Part shown: in pieces, positions 1 to 8,062 of the stretch
Position numbering within the stretch: position 1 is the first letter of the stretch
Layout of the letters: every line of letters starts with the position of its first letter
Assembly (NCBI RefSeq): GCF_022271435.1
Contig: NZ_JAFIQY010000001.1
Location: 434,001-498,000 of the forward strand
DNA: 64,000 nucleotides
Direction: 5' to 3'
Origin: Streptomyces monomycini
Lineage (GTDB): Bacteria; Actinomycetota; Actinomycetes; Streptomycetales; Streptomycetaceae
The notes under the pieces: model-generated
Database searches by the model: none
What the model was told of the DNA's origin: nothing
Seen by the model: only the letters and a program-made list of their open reading frames with translations
Made by a program: the position numbers and the translations under genes

Positions 1-380
1 CCCACGAGTCGGTCGAGGACTGGCTGTGACGCCGGGGCCGCGGCCTGTCCGCGGCCTACCGGGCCGCCCTGACGGAAGAGGGACTCCTCACCCGCAAGCG
101 CCGCCGGCTGCTGTTCCGCACCGGCCGGACGGCGGTGCCCGCCTCGTCCGCCCGCGCCCACGCGGCCGGCCGCTGGGCATCGGGCGAACCCGTCCTCGCC
201 GCCCTCGCCGCAGCCGCCGGAATGCGCGGGGCGCCGGCCGGCGATTCCCTGAGCGGGACCGACGAAGCGGTCGTGACCGTACTCGCCGCCGTCAACGAGG
301 CGGTGGTGGAGCTGGAGGGCGTACGGCAGCGACGCTCCGTCGAGCAGGCGGCCTTCGACAACATCTGGCGAGGCCTGTGA
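1..380 (+). pseudogene. GPP34-family protein, C-terminal remnant with premature stop
   Basis: The frame beginning at base 3 reads HESVEDWL, then TGA at 27-29, then about 115 residues of the same protein ending at a TGA at 378-380. The text on both sides of the stop resembles the C-terminal half of the actinobacterial GPP34 (Golgi phosphoprotein 3-like) family: a VEDWL motif, a helical EEGLLTRKRRR stretch, and an alanine-rich tail ending QAAFDNIWRGL. A single C-to-T change would turn CGA (Arg, expected before the next Arg) into TGA. The gene start lies outside the window. Restart at GTG 135 would give only 81 residues. Family members are poorly characterised membrane-associated proteins in bacteria. 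I read this as a nonsense-broken gene; a sequencing error is the alternative. Confidence 0.6.
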
Positions 381-732
381 CGGGGAGGCGAGGCGCGCGA
401 CGGAAAGGGCCGGGCCGCGTGAGCCCGTCGGGCGGCGGCGGAAGACGACGGGCGGCGCGGGCATCGCCCGGCGGAAGGCGTCGAGCGGTGCGGGCATCGC
501 GCGGCGGAGGACCCCGTACACCGCCCGCGTGATCCCCTCGCGCTGCCGCCTGCGTCAGCGCAAGCGCCGTACGCGGATGTCCATCGCGGCGCTGGTGTCG
601 CCCGTTACGAGCCCGTTACGAGGTCGGCGCGCAGCGAGGTGAAGGCGACACAGGAGACGGCCGACCGAAGGCCTGTGACAGCGCACGGACGGGCCCGCGA
701 CAACTCGCGGAGGGGAAGGAACGCCGCCCGGG
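381..732. other. Intergenic stretch without a supported gene
   Basis: About 350 bases between the GPP34 remnant and the convergent DUF4352 gene. Open frames here are arginine- and glycine-rich, lack a convincing ribosome binding site and lack protein-like composition. Bases 590-625 contain the repeated phrase CCCGTTACGAG. No clear terminator with a run of T was found. I see no gene. Confidence 0.5.
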
Positions 733-1605
733 TCACTTCCCCGTCAGTCCGGTGGGGCCGCTCCAGTAGGCCCGCTTCCACCGCTTCGCGTCGGGAGTGA
801 ACTCGACCTCCATGCGGTCGGCGGCGTCCGGCGGCAGCGAGAACGCGTACCTGCCCACGGCCTCCCGGCCCGGCAGGACGTACCCCTTGAGGACCTTCTG
901 CCGCCCGCTGCCGTCGATCACCAGCTCCGTCGAGGCGCCGTCCGCGTCGTTGACCGAGGGCAGTCCCGTCTCGATCTCGACCCGCTCGGTCCCGGTGTTG
1001 ACCACCTTGACCGTCACCTGGACGGCCTTGTTGCCCTTCGCGTGTCCCAGTACGTAGGCGTCCGGGACGAACGGCCGCGGCTGGGCGACCGTCACCTTCA
1101 GACCGTTGCCGAAGGTGTAGGAGCCGCCGAACGACGGGTGCCGCGCCTTCCTCTCGGCCTCGGCGGAGGACTTCGCCTTCTCGGTCCGGGCACGCGCCTC
1201 GTCGTCCGCCTTCTGCACCAAGGTGACGACGAAGAACCCGCCGGCGATCGCGGCCAGCAGTCCGACCCCGCCCAGGAGGGCACCGGCCAGCGCCATGCCC
1301 TTGCCCCGCGCCCGGCCCTTGCGTGCCATGCCGATCCCGACGGAGCCGAAGACCAAGGCCAGCAGCGCCGGCAGCCAGGAGACCCAGAACAGGACGAGGG
1401 GCAGGGCGAGGACGACGCCGAGGACGCCGAGGACCAGGGCCGCGACGGCCAAGCCGTTGCCGGGCCGCGGCGCGAACGGCAGGGCCGTCGCGGGCGGGCC
1501 CCAGTGGGCGGGGGCCTGCCCGGGGGGCGGCGGGCGCCACGGGTCGCGGTCGTCCGGTGCGGGGGCGACGGGCTGGGCACCGTCGGGCGGGGTGGATACG
1601 GTCAC
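733..1605 (-). CDS. DUF4190/DUF4352 membrane-anchored protein
   Basis: 290 residues. The first 45 residues are proline-rich and cytoplasmic in style. Two or three hydrophobic segments follow (about 50-80 and 95-125) with the actinobacterial DUF4190 signature: NGLAVAALVLGVLGVV, then a GIGMARKGRARGKGMALAG turn. A charged stretch (about 128-152) leads to an extracytoplasmic immunoglobulin-like DUF4352 domain to the end, recognisable from VTVKVVNTGTERVEIE and the late YWSGPTG. The family is common on Streptomyces surfaces and its function is unknown. The gene stands alone, convergent with the remnant to its left and 45 bases from the stop of the GAF-ANTAR gene upstream. Start ATG 1605 gives the usual family N-terminus. 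Confidence 0.85.
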   Translation of the reverse strand: MTVSTPPDGAQPVAPAPDDRDPWRPPPPGQAPAHWGPPATALPFAPRPGNGLAVAALVLGVLGVVLALPLVLFWVSWLPALLALVFGSVGIGMARKGRARGKGMALAGALLGGVGLLAAIAGGFFVVTLVQKADDEARARTEKAKSSAEAERKARHPSFGGSYTFGNGLKVTVAQPRPFVPDAYVLGHAKGNKAVQVTVKVVNTGTERVEIETGLPSVNDADGASTELVIDGSGRQKVLKGYVLPGREAVGRYAFSLPPDAADRMEVEFTPDAKRWKRAYWSGPTGLTGK

Positions 1606-1650
1606 GTACAGTCCTCGTAAGGGGTCGAAACGGACAAGCCGTTGACCATA

Positions 1651-2430
1651 TCAGTCAGGCAGCCGGCGGTTCGGCCGCTCTCTGGTCCTGCTCTCGGGAG
1701 GCCGGGGCGGGGCCGGCGGCCTGGGCAGATCTCCGGCGTCGATGGCGTTCTGCGCGACGGTGGACAGCATCAGGCCGTTCCGGCGGGCGTGGTCGCGCAT
1801 GAGGTCGAAGGCGTCTCCGAGGGAGACGTCCCGGTGCGCGGCGAGGTAGCCCTTGGCCTGTTCGATGAGGATGCGGCCGTGCAGGGCGCCGTGCAGTTGT
1901 TCGTTGATGGTGCCGGTGTCGGTGTGCCGGAGGGTACGGGCGTGGATCAGGCCGATGGTGGCCGCGTCGGCGAAGGCCTGGGCCATGGCGAGGTCGTCCA
2001 GCGGGACCGGACTGTCGGTGGCCCGCAGGAGCAGCAGACTGCCGAGGGTGTCCCGGCGGAGCCGCAGGGGGACGGCGCAGGCGTAGGTGTATCCGGCGTC
2101 CCGGGCCTGCTTGGTGAAGTCGCCCCAGGCGGCGGGGGCTCGGGCGAGGTCGCCGGGGGCGACGGGCTCGGCGGTGCGGTAGGCGTCCAGGGCAGGCCCT
2201 TCGTGCAGCGCCAGGTCCACCACCTTGGACAGGGCCGGGCTGGGGTCGCAGGGCGCGGCACTGTACATCTGCGGTCCCGGGTAGGCCAGTACGACCGCGG
2301 CGTCGGTGACGGCGAAGATGTCACGGCAGCGGACGGTCAGCTGCTGCAAGAAGTCGATGACGTCGAAGTCCGCGACAAGGGTGTCGGCGAGTTCGACGAA
2401 GGTCTGGGCGATCTTGTCTTCCCTGCTCAT
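1651..2430 (-). CDS. GAF-ANTAR antitermination regulator
   Basis: 259 residues from ATG 2430, chosen because GAGGAGCAGGGAC lies directly upstream; a longer frame to 2490 lacks such a site. A GAF sensor domain covers about 20-170 (VVLAYPGPQMYS, VDLALHEGPALDAYRT, YACAVPLRLRRDTLGSLLLL). A C-terminal ANTAR RNA-binding domain covers about 180-240 with the canonical IEQAKGYLAA core. ANTAR proteins bind paired RNA hairpins and prevent termination; GAF domains sense small ligands. It follows another GAF-ANTAR gene (2487-3176) on the same strand by 56 bases, so the two are probably cotranscribed. The pair resembles that at 20710-22238. The ligand and the RNA target are unknown. Confidence 0.85.
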   Translation of the reverse strand: MSREDKIAQTFVELADTLVADFDVIDFLQQLTVRCRDIFAVTDAAVVLAYPGPQMYSAAPCDPSPALSKVVDLALHEGPALDAYRTAEPVAPGDLARAPAAWGDFTKQARDAGYTYACAVPLRLRRDTLGSLLLLRATDSPVPLDDLAMAQAFADAATIGLIHARTLRHTDTGTINEQLHGALHGRILIEQAKGYLAAHRDVSLGDAFDLMRDHARRNGLMLSTVAQNAIDAGDLPRPPAPPRPPESRTRERPNRRLPD

Positions 2431-2486
2431 GTCCCTGCTCCTCGGTGTGCGGGCGCGGGCCACGGCAGGTCCGTGCCGGTCGGCGG

Positions 2487-3176
2487 TCACGGCGGCAGAT
2501 CCTGAAGGACGTCGCGGGCGGTCTCGGTGAGGGGCCGGCCGGACGCGAACGCCCGGGCCCGCAGCCGGATCAGCGCCTCTTCCAAGGGCACGCCGAGCCG
2601 GCAGCTGAGCACGCCGGTGGCCTGGTGCACCTCGACCCAGTGCAGGTCGACCGCGCCCGCGGCGCCCGGCCCGTCGTGCGGTGCGGACTCACCGGTGTCC
2701 GGCCGCCAGGTCAGCAGCCGGCCGGCCAGCGCGTCGGCCACCCGCAGCCCGTCCGCCGCCTGCCGTGCGGACAGCGGCCCCGGCGACCTGCGGTACCCGG
2801 TCAGCGCGCCGAACCGTGCGCCTCCGGTCCGTACCGGCCACACGAACACCGCCCGTACGCCCAGCGACCGGGCCTCGACGACGAAGTGCGGCCACCGTTC
2901 GCCCGCGCCCGCGCCCAGATCCGCCACCTGATAGGGCACCTCACTGAAGTCCGTCGTCATCCCGGGCCCTTGCCCCAAGGTGAACTGCGCGTCCTCCAGC
3001 CGCGCACTGATGTCGTCGCTGAACCACACCAGTTCCGCACCCCACCGCAGCGAGACCGCGATGCCCTCCAGGCCCAGCGCGTGCGCGCACCGCACGGCCC
3101 ACACCCGGTGTTCTCCCGAGTCGACGGCTCGCTCCAGACCGACGAGCAATTCTTGTACAGACACCCGGTGCTCCAT
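2487..3176 (-). CDS. GAF-ANTAR regulator with atypical ANTAR motif
   Basis: 229 residues from ATG 3176, with GGAAGG about 7 bases upstream. A GAF domain (about 15-160: VWFSDDISARLEDAQFTLGQGP, ERWPHFVVEARSLGVRAVFVWPV) precedes an ANTAR-like helical domain at about 170-228. Its usual IEQAKG is replaced by VHQATGVLSCRLGV. The FTLGQGP and HQATGVL phrases recur in the second gene of the pair at 21525-22238, so this is a distinct subclass rather than a decayed canonical ANTAR. It is the first gene of a two-gene unit. Whether the altered motif still binds RNA is open; it may act as a partner of the canonical protein. The 257 bases upstream hold no other gene. Confidence 0.8.
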   Translation of the reverse strand: MEHRVSVQELLVGLERAVDSGEHRVWAVRCAHALGLEGIAVSLRWGAELVWFSDDISARLEDAQFTLGQGPGMTTDFSEVPYQVADLGAGAGERWPHFVVEARSLGVRAVFVWPVRTGGARFGALTGYRRSPGPLSARQAADGLRVADALAGRLLTWRPDTGESAPHDGPGAAGAVDLHWVEVHQATGVLSCRLGVPLEEALIRLRARAFASGRPLTETARDVLQDLPP

Positions 3177-3433
3177 CGTTGAGCCTTCCGCGCCGAAGGG
3201 CGGACCTGCACCGAAGACGGCCACGTTCCGTGTCTGAAGGTTACTCTTCACCGCTCTCGCGGGAGCCGTTCCTGGAACAGCGATCGCTCCCGACGGGACA
3301 CGATTCGGCAGCGCTTCCGTTCGGCCGCGGCATGCGGCCGGGTGTGCGGCGGACACCGGCGAGCGGTAGGACAAGGGGGCGAACGAGGGGAGGAACCAGA
3401 ACGGACAGCCGTTGCCTCCGGTGGCCGACAGGC

Positions 3434-4000
3434 CTACTTCCAGGCCGTGCCGTCCGTCACCACGATGCAGTACTTGCTCCACTTTCCGGTGCGTGAGGCG
3501 GAGACGGTCGGCTCCGCGCAGGCCGTGGCCCGAAACGTTTTGCCCACCGACACCATCGGCGTGTACTGGTCCTTGCCGAACTCCACGACGGCGCTGCGGG
3601 CCGAGCCGCCTTCCACCCGGACGGTCACCACGTCCCCCACTTCCGCGCTGGTGATCCGCCCCCACACGACCCCGCAGCGCTTGCTGCGCCGCACGTGCAG
3701 CGAGACCGGGTTGTCCTTCGGCGGGAGCCAGGTGAGAGCATCGGCGGAACATCCCTCCTTCTGCGGGTCCTTCCCGTCGCATCCGGCTCCCGGGCAGGTG
3801 GCCGGTGCCGGCGGGGGCGGGGAGAGCCAGTCCTGCAACACCCCGGTCAGCAGGACCGGTACCACACCGCCCACCACGGCCGCCGCGACCGCCACCAGGA
3901 GGGCGTGCGTACTGTGCGCACGCAGCCAGCTCCACACCCGGCGCCGCGGCGACCGGTCCGGCGCGCCGTCGCCCTCGGCCTCGACCTCGGAATCACTCAC
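3434..4000 (-). CDS. DUF2690 single-pass membrane protein
   Basis: 188 residues from GTG 4000, chosen for GGGAGG six bases upstream; an upstream frame continues without a site. The N-terminus is acidic then arginine-rich (about 1-22). One transmembrane segment (about 32-55, ALLVAVAAAVVGGVVPVLLT) precedes a proline-rich spacer. The extracytoplasmic domain opens with CPGAGCDGKDPQKEGC, the cysteine signature of DUF2690, and ends near KYCIVVTDGTAWK. Such domains occur in Streptomyces, often attached to helix-turn-helix or membrane anchors; function unknown. The four visible cysteines probably form disulfides outside the cell. The gene is monocistronic, facing the convergent ANTAR pair. Confidence 0.8.
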   Translation of the reverse strand: MSDSEVEAEGDGAPDRSPRRRVWSWLRAHSTHALLVAVAAAVVGGVVPVLLTGVLQDWLSPPPPAPATCPGAGCDGKDPQKEGCSADALTWLPPKDNPVSLHVRRSKRCGVVWGRITSAEVGDVVTVRVEGGSARSAVVEFGKDQYTPMVSVGKTFRATACAEPTVSASRTGKWSKYCIVVTDGTAWK

Positions 4001-4340
4001 CCTGCCTCCCGGAGCCCTCCGCTGCCCCACCAGCATCGGCGGCTCCCTGGTGCGCCGTAAGAAAGATTCACGCCCCGTGCGAAGTCCCTTTCGCAGTCCG
4101 GCACATGAACATCGCCGGTGCGGCACCGGGGTGTGATGCCTGCGGCGCGCGCTGGGGGCGCTTTGCTTCCGGTGTGCGCCAAGTGGCGATGTCAGGTCGT
4201 ACGCGCGTCGTTTGCCGCTCGCGGCCGGAAGGTAAAGAACAGGTATAGCGGCAGGTGGGGCAGGGCTTGCCGGACGTCACACCAGGGGTGTCGGTGGCGC
4301 CGACCGGTAAGCCGGGAAACAGAGGTGAGGGGGAGGAATC
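4001..4340. other. Divergent intergenic region
   Basis: 340 bases between the DUF2690 gene (minus) and the alanine-rich small gene (plus). It must hold promoters for both. I could not assign -35/-10 boxes with confidence; a GGTATAGCG-like stretch near 4240-4250 is a possible -10 for the plus-strand gene. No other gene is supported. Confidence 0.35.
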
Positions 4341-4706
4341 GTGTTCGACCTCAAGGCCGAGGCGGAAATGCGCCTCTTCTCGGAGAAGCTGGCCAGGGAG
4401 CTCGCCGGGAAGCGTCCCGGCGCGCAGGAGAGCGCGGGCGACCGCGCCGCGACGGGCTCCCCAACGGACGGGCGGAAGCCCCCGGACACGGCGGACGCGC
4501 CGTCCGCCGCGGAGATACCGATGGCCGCGGAGGTGCCGACGGCCGTGGAGGTGCCGGATGCCGCGGAGGTGCCGGGTGTGATGAAAGCGCCGGGCGCGGC
4601 GAAGGCCCCGGACGCGTTGGATCCACCGGACGTCGCGAAAGCACCGGGCCATGAGGAGGCATCGGACGCGGCGGGCGCGAGCGGGCCCCTTCCCGCCGGT
4701 TCGTGA
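4341..4706 (+). CDS. Small alanine/proline repeat protein, hypothetical
   Basis: 121 residues from GTG 4341, preceded by a strong AGGGGGAGG site six bases upstream. The first 26 residues look like an amphipathic charged helix (FDLKAEAEMRLFSEKLAREL). The rest is low-complexity with an irregular six-to-seven-residue periodicity of the form A-A-E-[VI]-P (about 56-110): acidic in the first half, A-K-A-P in the second. It has no signal peptide or membrane segment and matches no family I know. GC-rich third positions and the ribosome site support real coding. The repeat region may be a flexible linker or coat. The convergent neighbour is the decayed antiporter locus. Confidence 0.55.
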   Translation: MFDLKAEAEMRLFSEKLARELAGKRPGAQESAGDRAATGSPTDGRKPPDTADAPSAAEIPMAAEVPTAVEVPDAAEVPGVMKAPGAAKAPDALDPPDVAKAPGHEEASDAAGASGPLPAGS

Positions 4707-4718
4707 GTGGCCGCACGG

Positions 4719-5452
4719 TCAGGTGGCGCCCCGAGTCGGCCGTGGGTCGTCGGACGGGAGGCGGTTGGTGACCCGTTCGCCCTCCGGTGGCGCCGTGGCC
4801 GGCGGATCGGTCGCTGTCCGGTACGGGCGGCGGCGCAGCGCGACTCGCAGGCGATGGATGGCGGGGCCGGCCCGGCGGGCGGTGAGTGTGCCGAGGACGA
4901 CCGTGATCGGTACGTAGGCCGTGGCGAACAGGTCACGCAGCGGGGTGAAGAGGGTACGGGCGCCTTCGGCGACCTCGCCGGACAGGGTGATGCCGACGAG
5001 GAACGCGCCGACGGCGACGGAGGCCTGTGCCGCTGGGCGGCTCCGGCGACGAGCACGGTCAGACCCAGGACTACCAGCAGGAGCATCTCGGGGTCGCGGG
5101 AGGAGACCGCGCGGATGAACAGCCGGCCGTGGTGCAGGGCGAGGTGGAAGACGGTGGCGGCGAGGACGAGGGCGAGGGCGAGGGCGATAAGCAGGGTGAT
5201 ACTGCCGCCGGCGAACGACGCCCGGCCAGCAGGAGGGTGAGCAGCGGCGGGCAGACGGCCGCAGACAGACGGCCATGGGGAGGGCTTCGAGGACCAGCAG
5301 GCCGAGGGCGACCGGGGTTGCGCGGTCGCCGAGGCGGCCGAGGCCGGTGAGGACCTTGGCGACAGTCCGGTACGGGCCGCGAAGCGTCCGATGAGGCCGA
5401 GGGCGAGGATGAGGGCGCCCAGTTCGATCAGCAGCGCGCTGGTGTCGTGCAC
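4719..5452 (-). pseudogene. KhtU/KefB-like cation:proton antiporter, decayed
   Basis: Pieces of a monovalent cation:proton antiporter appear in order but in different frames. They are: a GTG start at 5452 with SALLIELGALILALGLIGRF; AKVLTGLGRLGDRATPVALG; GGSITLLIALALALVL running into SSRDPEMLLLVVLGLTVL; and finally GAFLVGITLSGEVAEGARTL near 4930. About 100 residues between GRFAARTGLSP and AKVLTGLG are missing. Normal family members are 400 or more residues; this locus could encode at most 245. Several frameshifts plus an internal deletion make it non-functional as a transporter. It lies directly after a KhtT-like remnant, the usual regulatory partner. Confidence 0.7.
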
Positions 5453-5898
5453 GGCCGGCCTCCGGCGATGATCGCGGCCAGGGTGTCGACTCCCCCGCGG
5501 GCGCCGACTGCGATGAGGGTGTCGCCGATGGCGAGCCGGAAGTCGGGGCCGGGGGCGGGGTGGGGCGGGCGCTGGTGCGGCGCAGGACGGCGACGGTCGA
5601 GGCGCCGGTGCGGGCACGGGCCCCAATGGCCCCCAGGGGGCGCCCGCCGTACGGCGAACGGGCGTCGAGCGGGACGTGCCCGGTGACCAGGTCGAGTCCG
5701 TCGGTGGGCACCGCGTCCAGCGGGGGGTGACGAGGCGGGCCCGTTCGGTGGCTTCGTCCGGTTCGAGCGGGACGGATTCCTGGCAGGCGTCCGAGACGTC
5801 CGCCGAGTAGAACCCCAGGAAGTGGCACCCGTCCTGGTGGACGACGACGGCCAGCTGCCGCCCGCCACGCGTGGCGAAGTCGTACGGGGTGCCGGCGC
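5453..5898 (-). pseudogene. KhtT-like antiporter regulatory subunit, decayed
   Basis: Three frames together reconstruct a cation:proton antiporter regulatory subunit with a TrkA-C domain. They are: YDFATRGGRQLAVVVHQDG with DACQESVPLEPDEA near 5890-5740; LDLVTGHVPLDARSPYGGRPLG and RTGASTVAVLRR near 5700-5590; and PDFRLAIGDTLIAVGARGG near 5555-5470. In intact systems this subunit binds nucleotide or cation signals and gates the antiporter encoded next to it, here also broken. The N-terminus is cut off directly at the 3' end of the CGNR gene. At least two frameshifts are visible. Homopolymer miscalls could explain single shifts but not the deletion in its partner. Confidence 0.65.
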
Positions 5899-6483
5899 TC
5901 AACGCGGGCTGCGCCGGCTCCGGTAGGCCGCGACGCTGGCCCGGTGTGAGCAGGTTCGGGTGCAGTACTGCTTCGAGCCGTTGCGCGAGAGGTCCACGAA
6001 AGTGGCCCGGCAGGCCTGCCCGGCACATACGCCGAGACGAGCGGGACCGAGCGTGGCGATCACGGAGGCCAGTGCGCTGAGCGTGGTCGCGGCAAGGTGC
6101 GCCGAGCAGCGGTCGGCGTCGGAGGTGACCTCGGTCCACCAGCGGTCGCCCTCGTGGCGCAGTACCGGGGTGGCGCGGCTGCGACGCAGACCGTCGTTGA
6201 TCAGAGCCGCGGCTTCGCCCGCGTCCGTGTTCGCCCGTTCGAGCACCGCACGCACCGTCTCGCGCAACGCGCGGACTTCCGCCAGGTCGGCGCGGGTGAG
6301 ACGCCGCGGACCGGTCCCTTGGTTCGCGGCCGCACTCGGAGGCTCAGCCGCGGGATGGCCGTCGAGGAAGTCCCGGAGCTGCTCCACGGTTTCGAGCGCG
6401 TCCTCTCCCTTGATCGGCCTCAAGGTGTTGGCCAGGTCGACGGCCGTCTGGACCACCAAGGGGCTGTAATACGCATCCCGCAT
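5899..6483 (-). CDS. CGNR zinc-finger (ABATE domain) regulator
   Basis: 194 residues from ATG 6483, with GAGGAG upstream. The N-terminal ABATE domain (about 1-140) starts YYSPLVVQTAVDLANTL. The C-terminal CGNR-type treble-clef finger is in the last 45 residues (CAGQACRATFVDLSRNGSK, then YCTRTCSHRASVAAYR). The four metal-binding cysteines and the SRN motif are present. Family members are thought to be stress-linked DNA-binding regulators. The gene is divergent from the MFS pump 51 bases away, so it probably controls that pump, the typical arrangement for this family. Its stop touches the decayed khtT remnant. Confidence 0.85.
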   Translation of the reverse strand: MRDAYYSPLVVQTAVDLANTLRPIKGEDALETVEQLRDFLDGHPAAEPPSAAANQGTGPRRLTRADLAEVRALRETVRAVLERANTDAGEAAALINDGLRRSRATPVLRHEGDRWWTEVTSDADRCSAHLAATTLSALASVIATLGPARLGVCAGQACRATFVDLSRNGSKQYCTRTCSHRASVAAYRSRRSPR

Positions 6484-6534
6484 TTGACGTGTCTCCTCAC
6501 TGCTCCGTAGCGTTACACGCAAAGGAGCTTTAGC

Positions 6535-8010
6535 ATGTCACAACATACCCGGCAGGGGACGACGCCACAGGAGATCCCGTCTGAAGAGGCCCCCACACCC
6601 GAGCGAACCGACGCCCCGGACGGGCGTCGGCTGGGGCTGACTTTGGGGATGCTGGTGCTGCCGATGTACGTGGCACTGGGAGCGCCGTCGGTGGCCCTGC
6701 CGGCCATCGGCCGCGCACTCGCGGTGCCGTTCGGGGCCACCGCGTGGATTCTCGCCGCGTGGTCGCTGACCTCCGCGCTCGCGATGCCGGTCGCGGGTCG
6801 GCTGCTGGTCCGCTGGAGCCCCTTCCAGATCCTCGTCGCCGGGGTCGTGACGCTCGCCGCGGGCTCCGCGCTCGCCGGGGCCGGGCCGGCCCTGTCCGTC
6901 GTGATCGTCGGCCGGCTGATCGGCGGCGCCGGGGCGGGCGCGACCGTGATCGCCGTCTTCGCCGCGGCCACCGCCCTTCCCCGGCGGCAACGGATCCGCG
7001 CCCTGGGAATCATCGCGGCCGCCGGCGCGACGGCGTCGGGGTGCGGGACGCTGTTGGGCGGGGCGGTGACCGCATGGCTCGGGTGGCGTGCCGTGCTCGC
7101 GATCCCGGCCCTCGCGCTGCCCCTCCTGCTGGCCGCATTGCCGAGCAGGCGCGCGCTGACGCGGAGCGGTAGCGGTAGCGGTAGCGGTAGGGGTAGGGGT
7201 AGGGGCGAGCGAAACGGCTCGGCCGGGCGACTCGACATCGTCGGCGCGGCCGTGCTGTCGGTACTCGCCGGCTCCTTGATCACGTTGCTGCAGGCACACT
7301 CGGTCGGCCTGCCCGCTCCGGTCACGCTCGTCGTGGCTGCCGCCGGGGCACTCGCCGCCGTGGGACTGTGGTGGCGCGTGCGCAGCACACCCGACGGGTT
7401 CGTACCTCGGCGGGTGATCGCATCCCGCGGCTTCCTGGCGGCCGGGCTCATCGGCGGGACCGTCTTCGCCGGCTACTACGGGGTGCTGTTCCGCGCCCCG
7501 TCCCTGATCGAGCAGGCCACGGGCGGTGGCCCCCTGGAAGCCGGCGTGCTCTTGGTCCCTGCCGCCGCCTGCTCGGTGCCGGCCGGGCGGCTGGTCGGCA
7601 CCTTGACCGACCGGTTCACCGGCTGGCAGGTGTCGGCCGGGCTTGCGGCACTCACCGTCGTCGGCGTGCTCGTGGTCGCGGTCTTCACCGGGCCGATCCC
7701 CATCGTCGTCGGCACGGCGTTGACCGTGTGCGGGTTCGCCGGCGCCCAAGCCGTACTGGTGAGCCTCGCGCCGGACCTGGTCGCCGCGGACGACCGCGAC
7801 ACCGCACAGGGCCTGCTCAACTTCATGAACGCCCTGGGTGGCGGGATCGGTCCGGCCGCTGTCGCGGGTCTGTCCGGCATCGTGCCGGCGCCGGTGGCTC
7901 TCGCCGTGCTCGCGGCACTCCCCCTGGCCGGACTCGTCCTCAGCCTGACCCGGCGCCCTGCCGCCGGCCGCCGCCCCGCACCCGACGCCACGCGCGGGAG
8001 CCCGCGATGA
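6535..8010 (+). CDS. MFS drug-type efflux transporter
   Basis: 491 residues, ATG 6535 with AAAGGAG eight bases upstream. Twelve or more hydrophobic segments are visible, with a GRLLVRW loop 2-3 motif near residue 85 and an R-rich loop between the halves. The layout fits the EmrB/QacA drug:proton antiporter group; the substrate is unknown. The central cytoplasmic loop (about residues 211-224) contains (SG)4(RG)3, encoded by seven tandem AGCGGT/AGGGGT hexamers. The promoter region is shared with the divergent CGNR regulator. The epoxide hydrolase begins 52 bases downstream on the same strand and may be cotranscribed. Confidence 0.85.
   Translation: MSQHTRQGTTPQEIPSEEAPTPERTDAPDGRRLGLTLGMLVLPMYVALGAPSVALPAIGRALAVPFGATAWILAAWSLTSALAMPVAGRLLVRWSPFQILVAGVVTLAAGSALAGAGPALSVVIVGRLIGGAGAGATVIAVFAAATALPRRQRIRALGIIAAAGATASGCGTLLGGAVTAWLGWRAVLAIPALALPLLLAALPSRRALTRSGSGSGSGRGRGRGERNGSAGRLDIVGAAVLSVLAGSLITLLQAHSVGLPAPVTLVVAAAGALAAVGLWWRVRSTPDGFVPRRVIASRGFLAAGLIGGTVFAGYYGVLFRAPSLIEQATGGGPLEAGVLLVPAAACSVPAGRLVGTLTDRFTGWQVSAGLAALTVVGVLVVAVFTGPIPIVVGTALTVCGFAGAQAVLVSLAPDLVAADDRDTAQGLLNFMNALGGGIGPAAVAGLSGIVPAPVALAVLAALPLAGLVLSLTRRPAAGRRPAPDATRGSPR
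7165..7206 (+). repeat. In-frame hexanucleotide repeat in the MFS gene
   Basis: Seven tandem six-base units: four AGCGGT, two AGGGGT and one AGGGGC. They are in frame and encode alternating Ser-Gly then Arg-Gly in the predicted cytoplasmic loop between transporter halves. Changes in copy number would keep the frame. Confidence 0.9.
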
Positions 8011-8062
8011 CGGTCTGCCTGCATCTGATCCGAGAACGCCTCGCCCAGTAAGGAGCCTTGCC

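Noticed and set aside
26..532. 168-codon open frame at the left edge
   Set aside because: Almost pure Arg/Gly/Pro text, out of phase with the GPP34 remnant, with no ribosome site.
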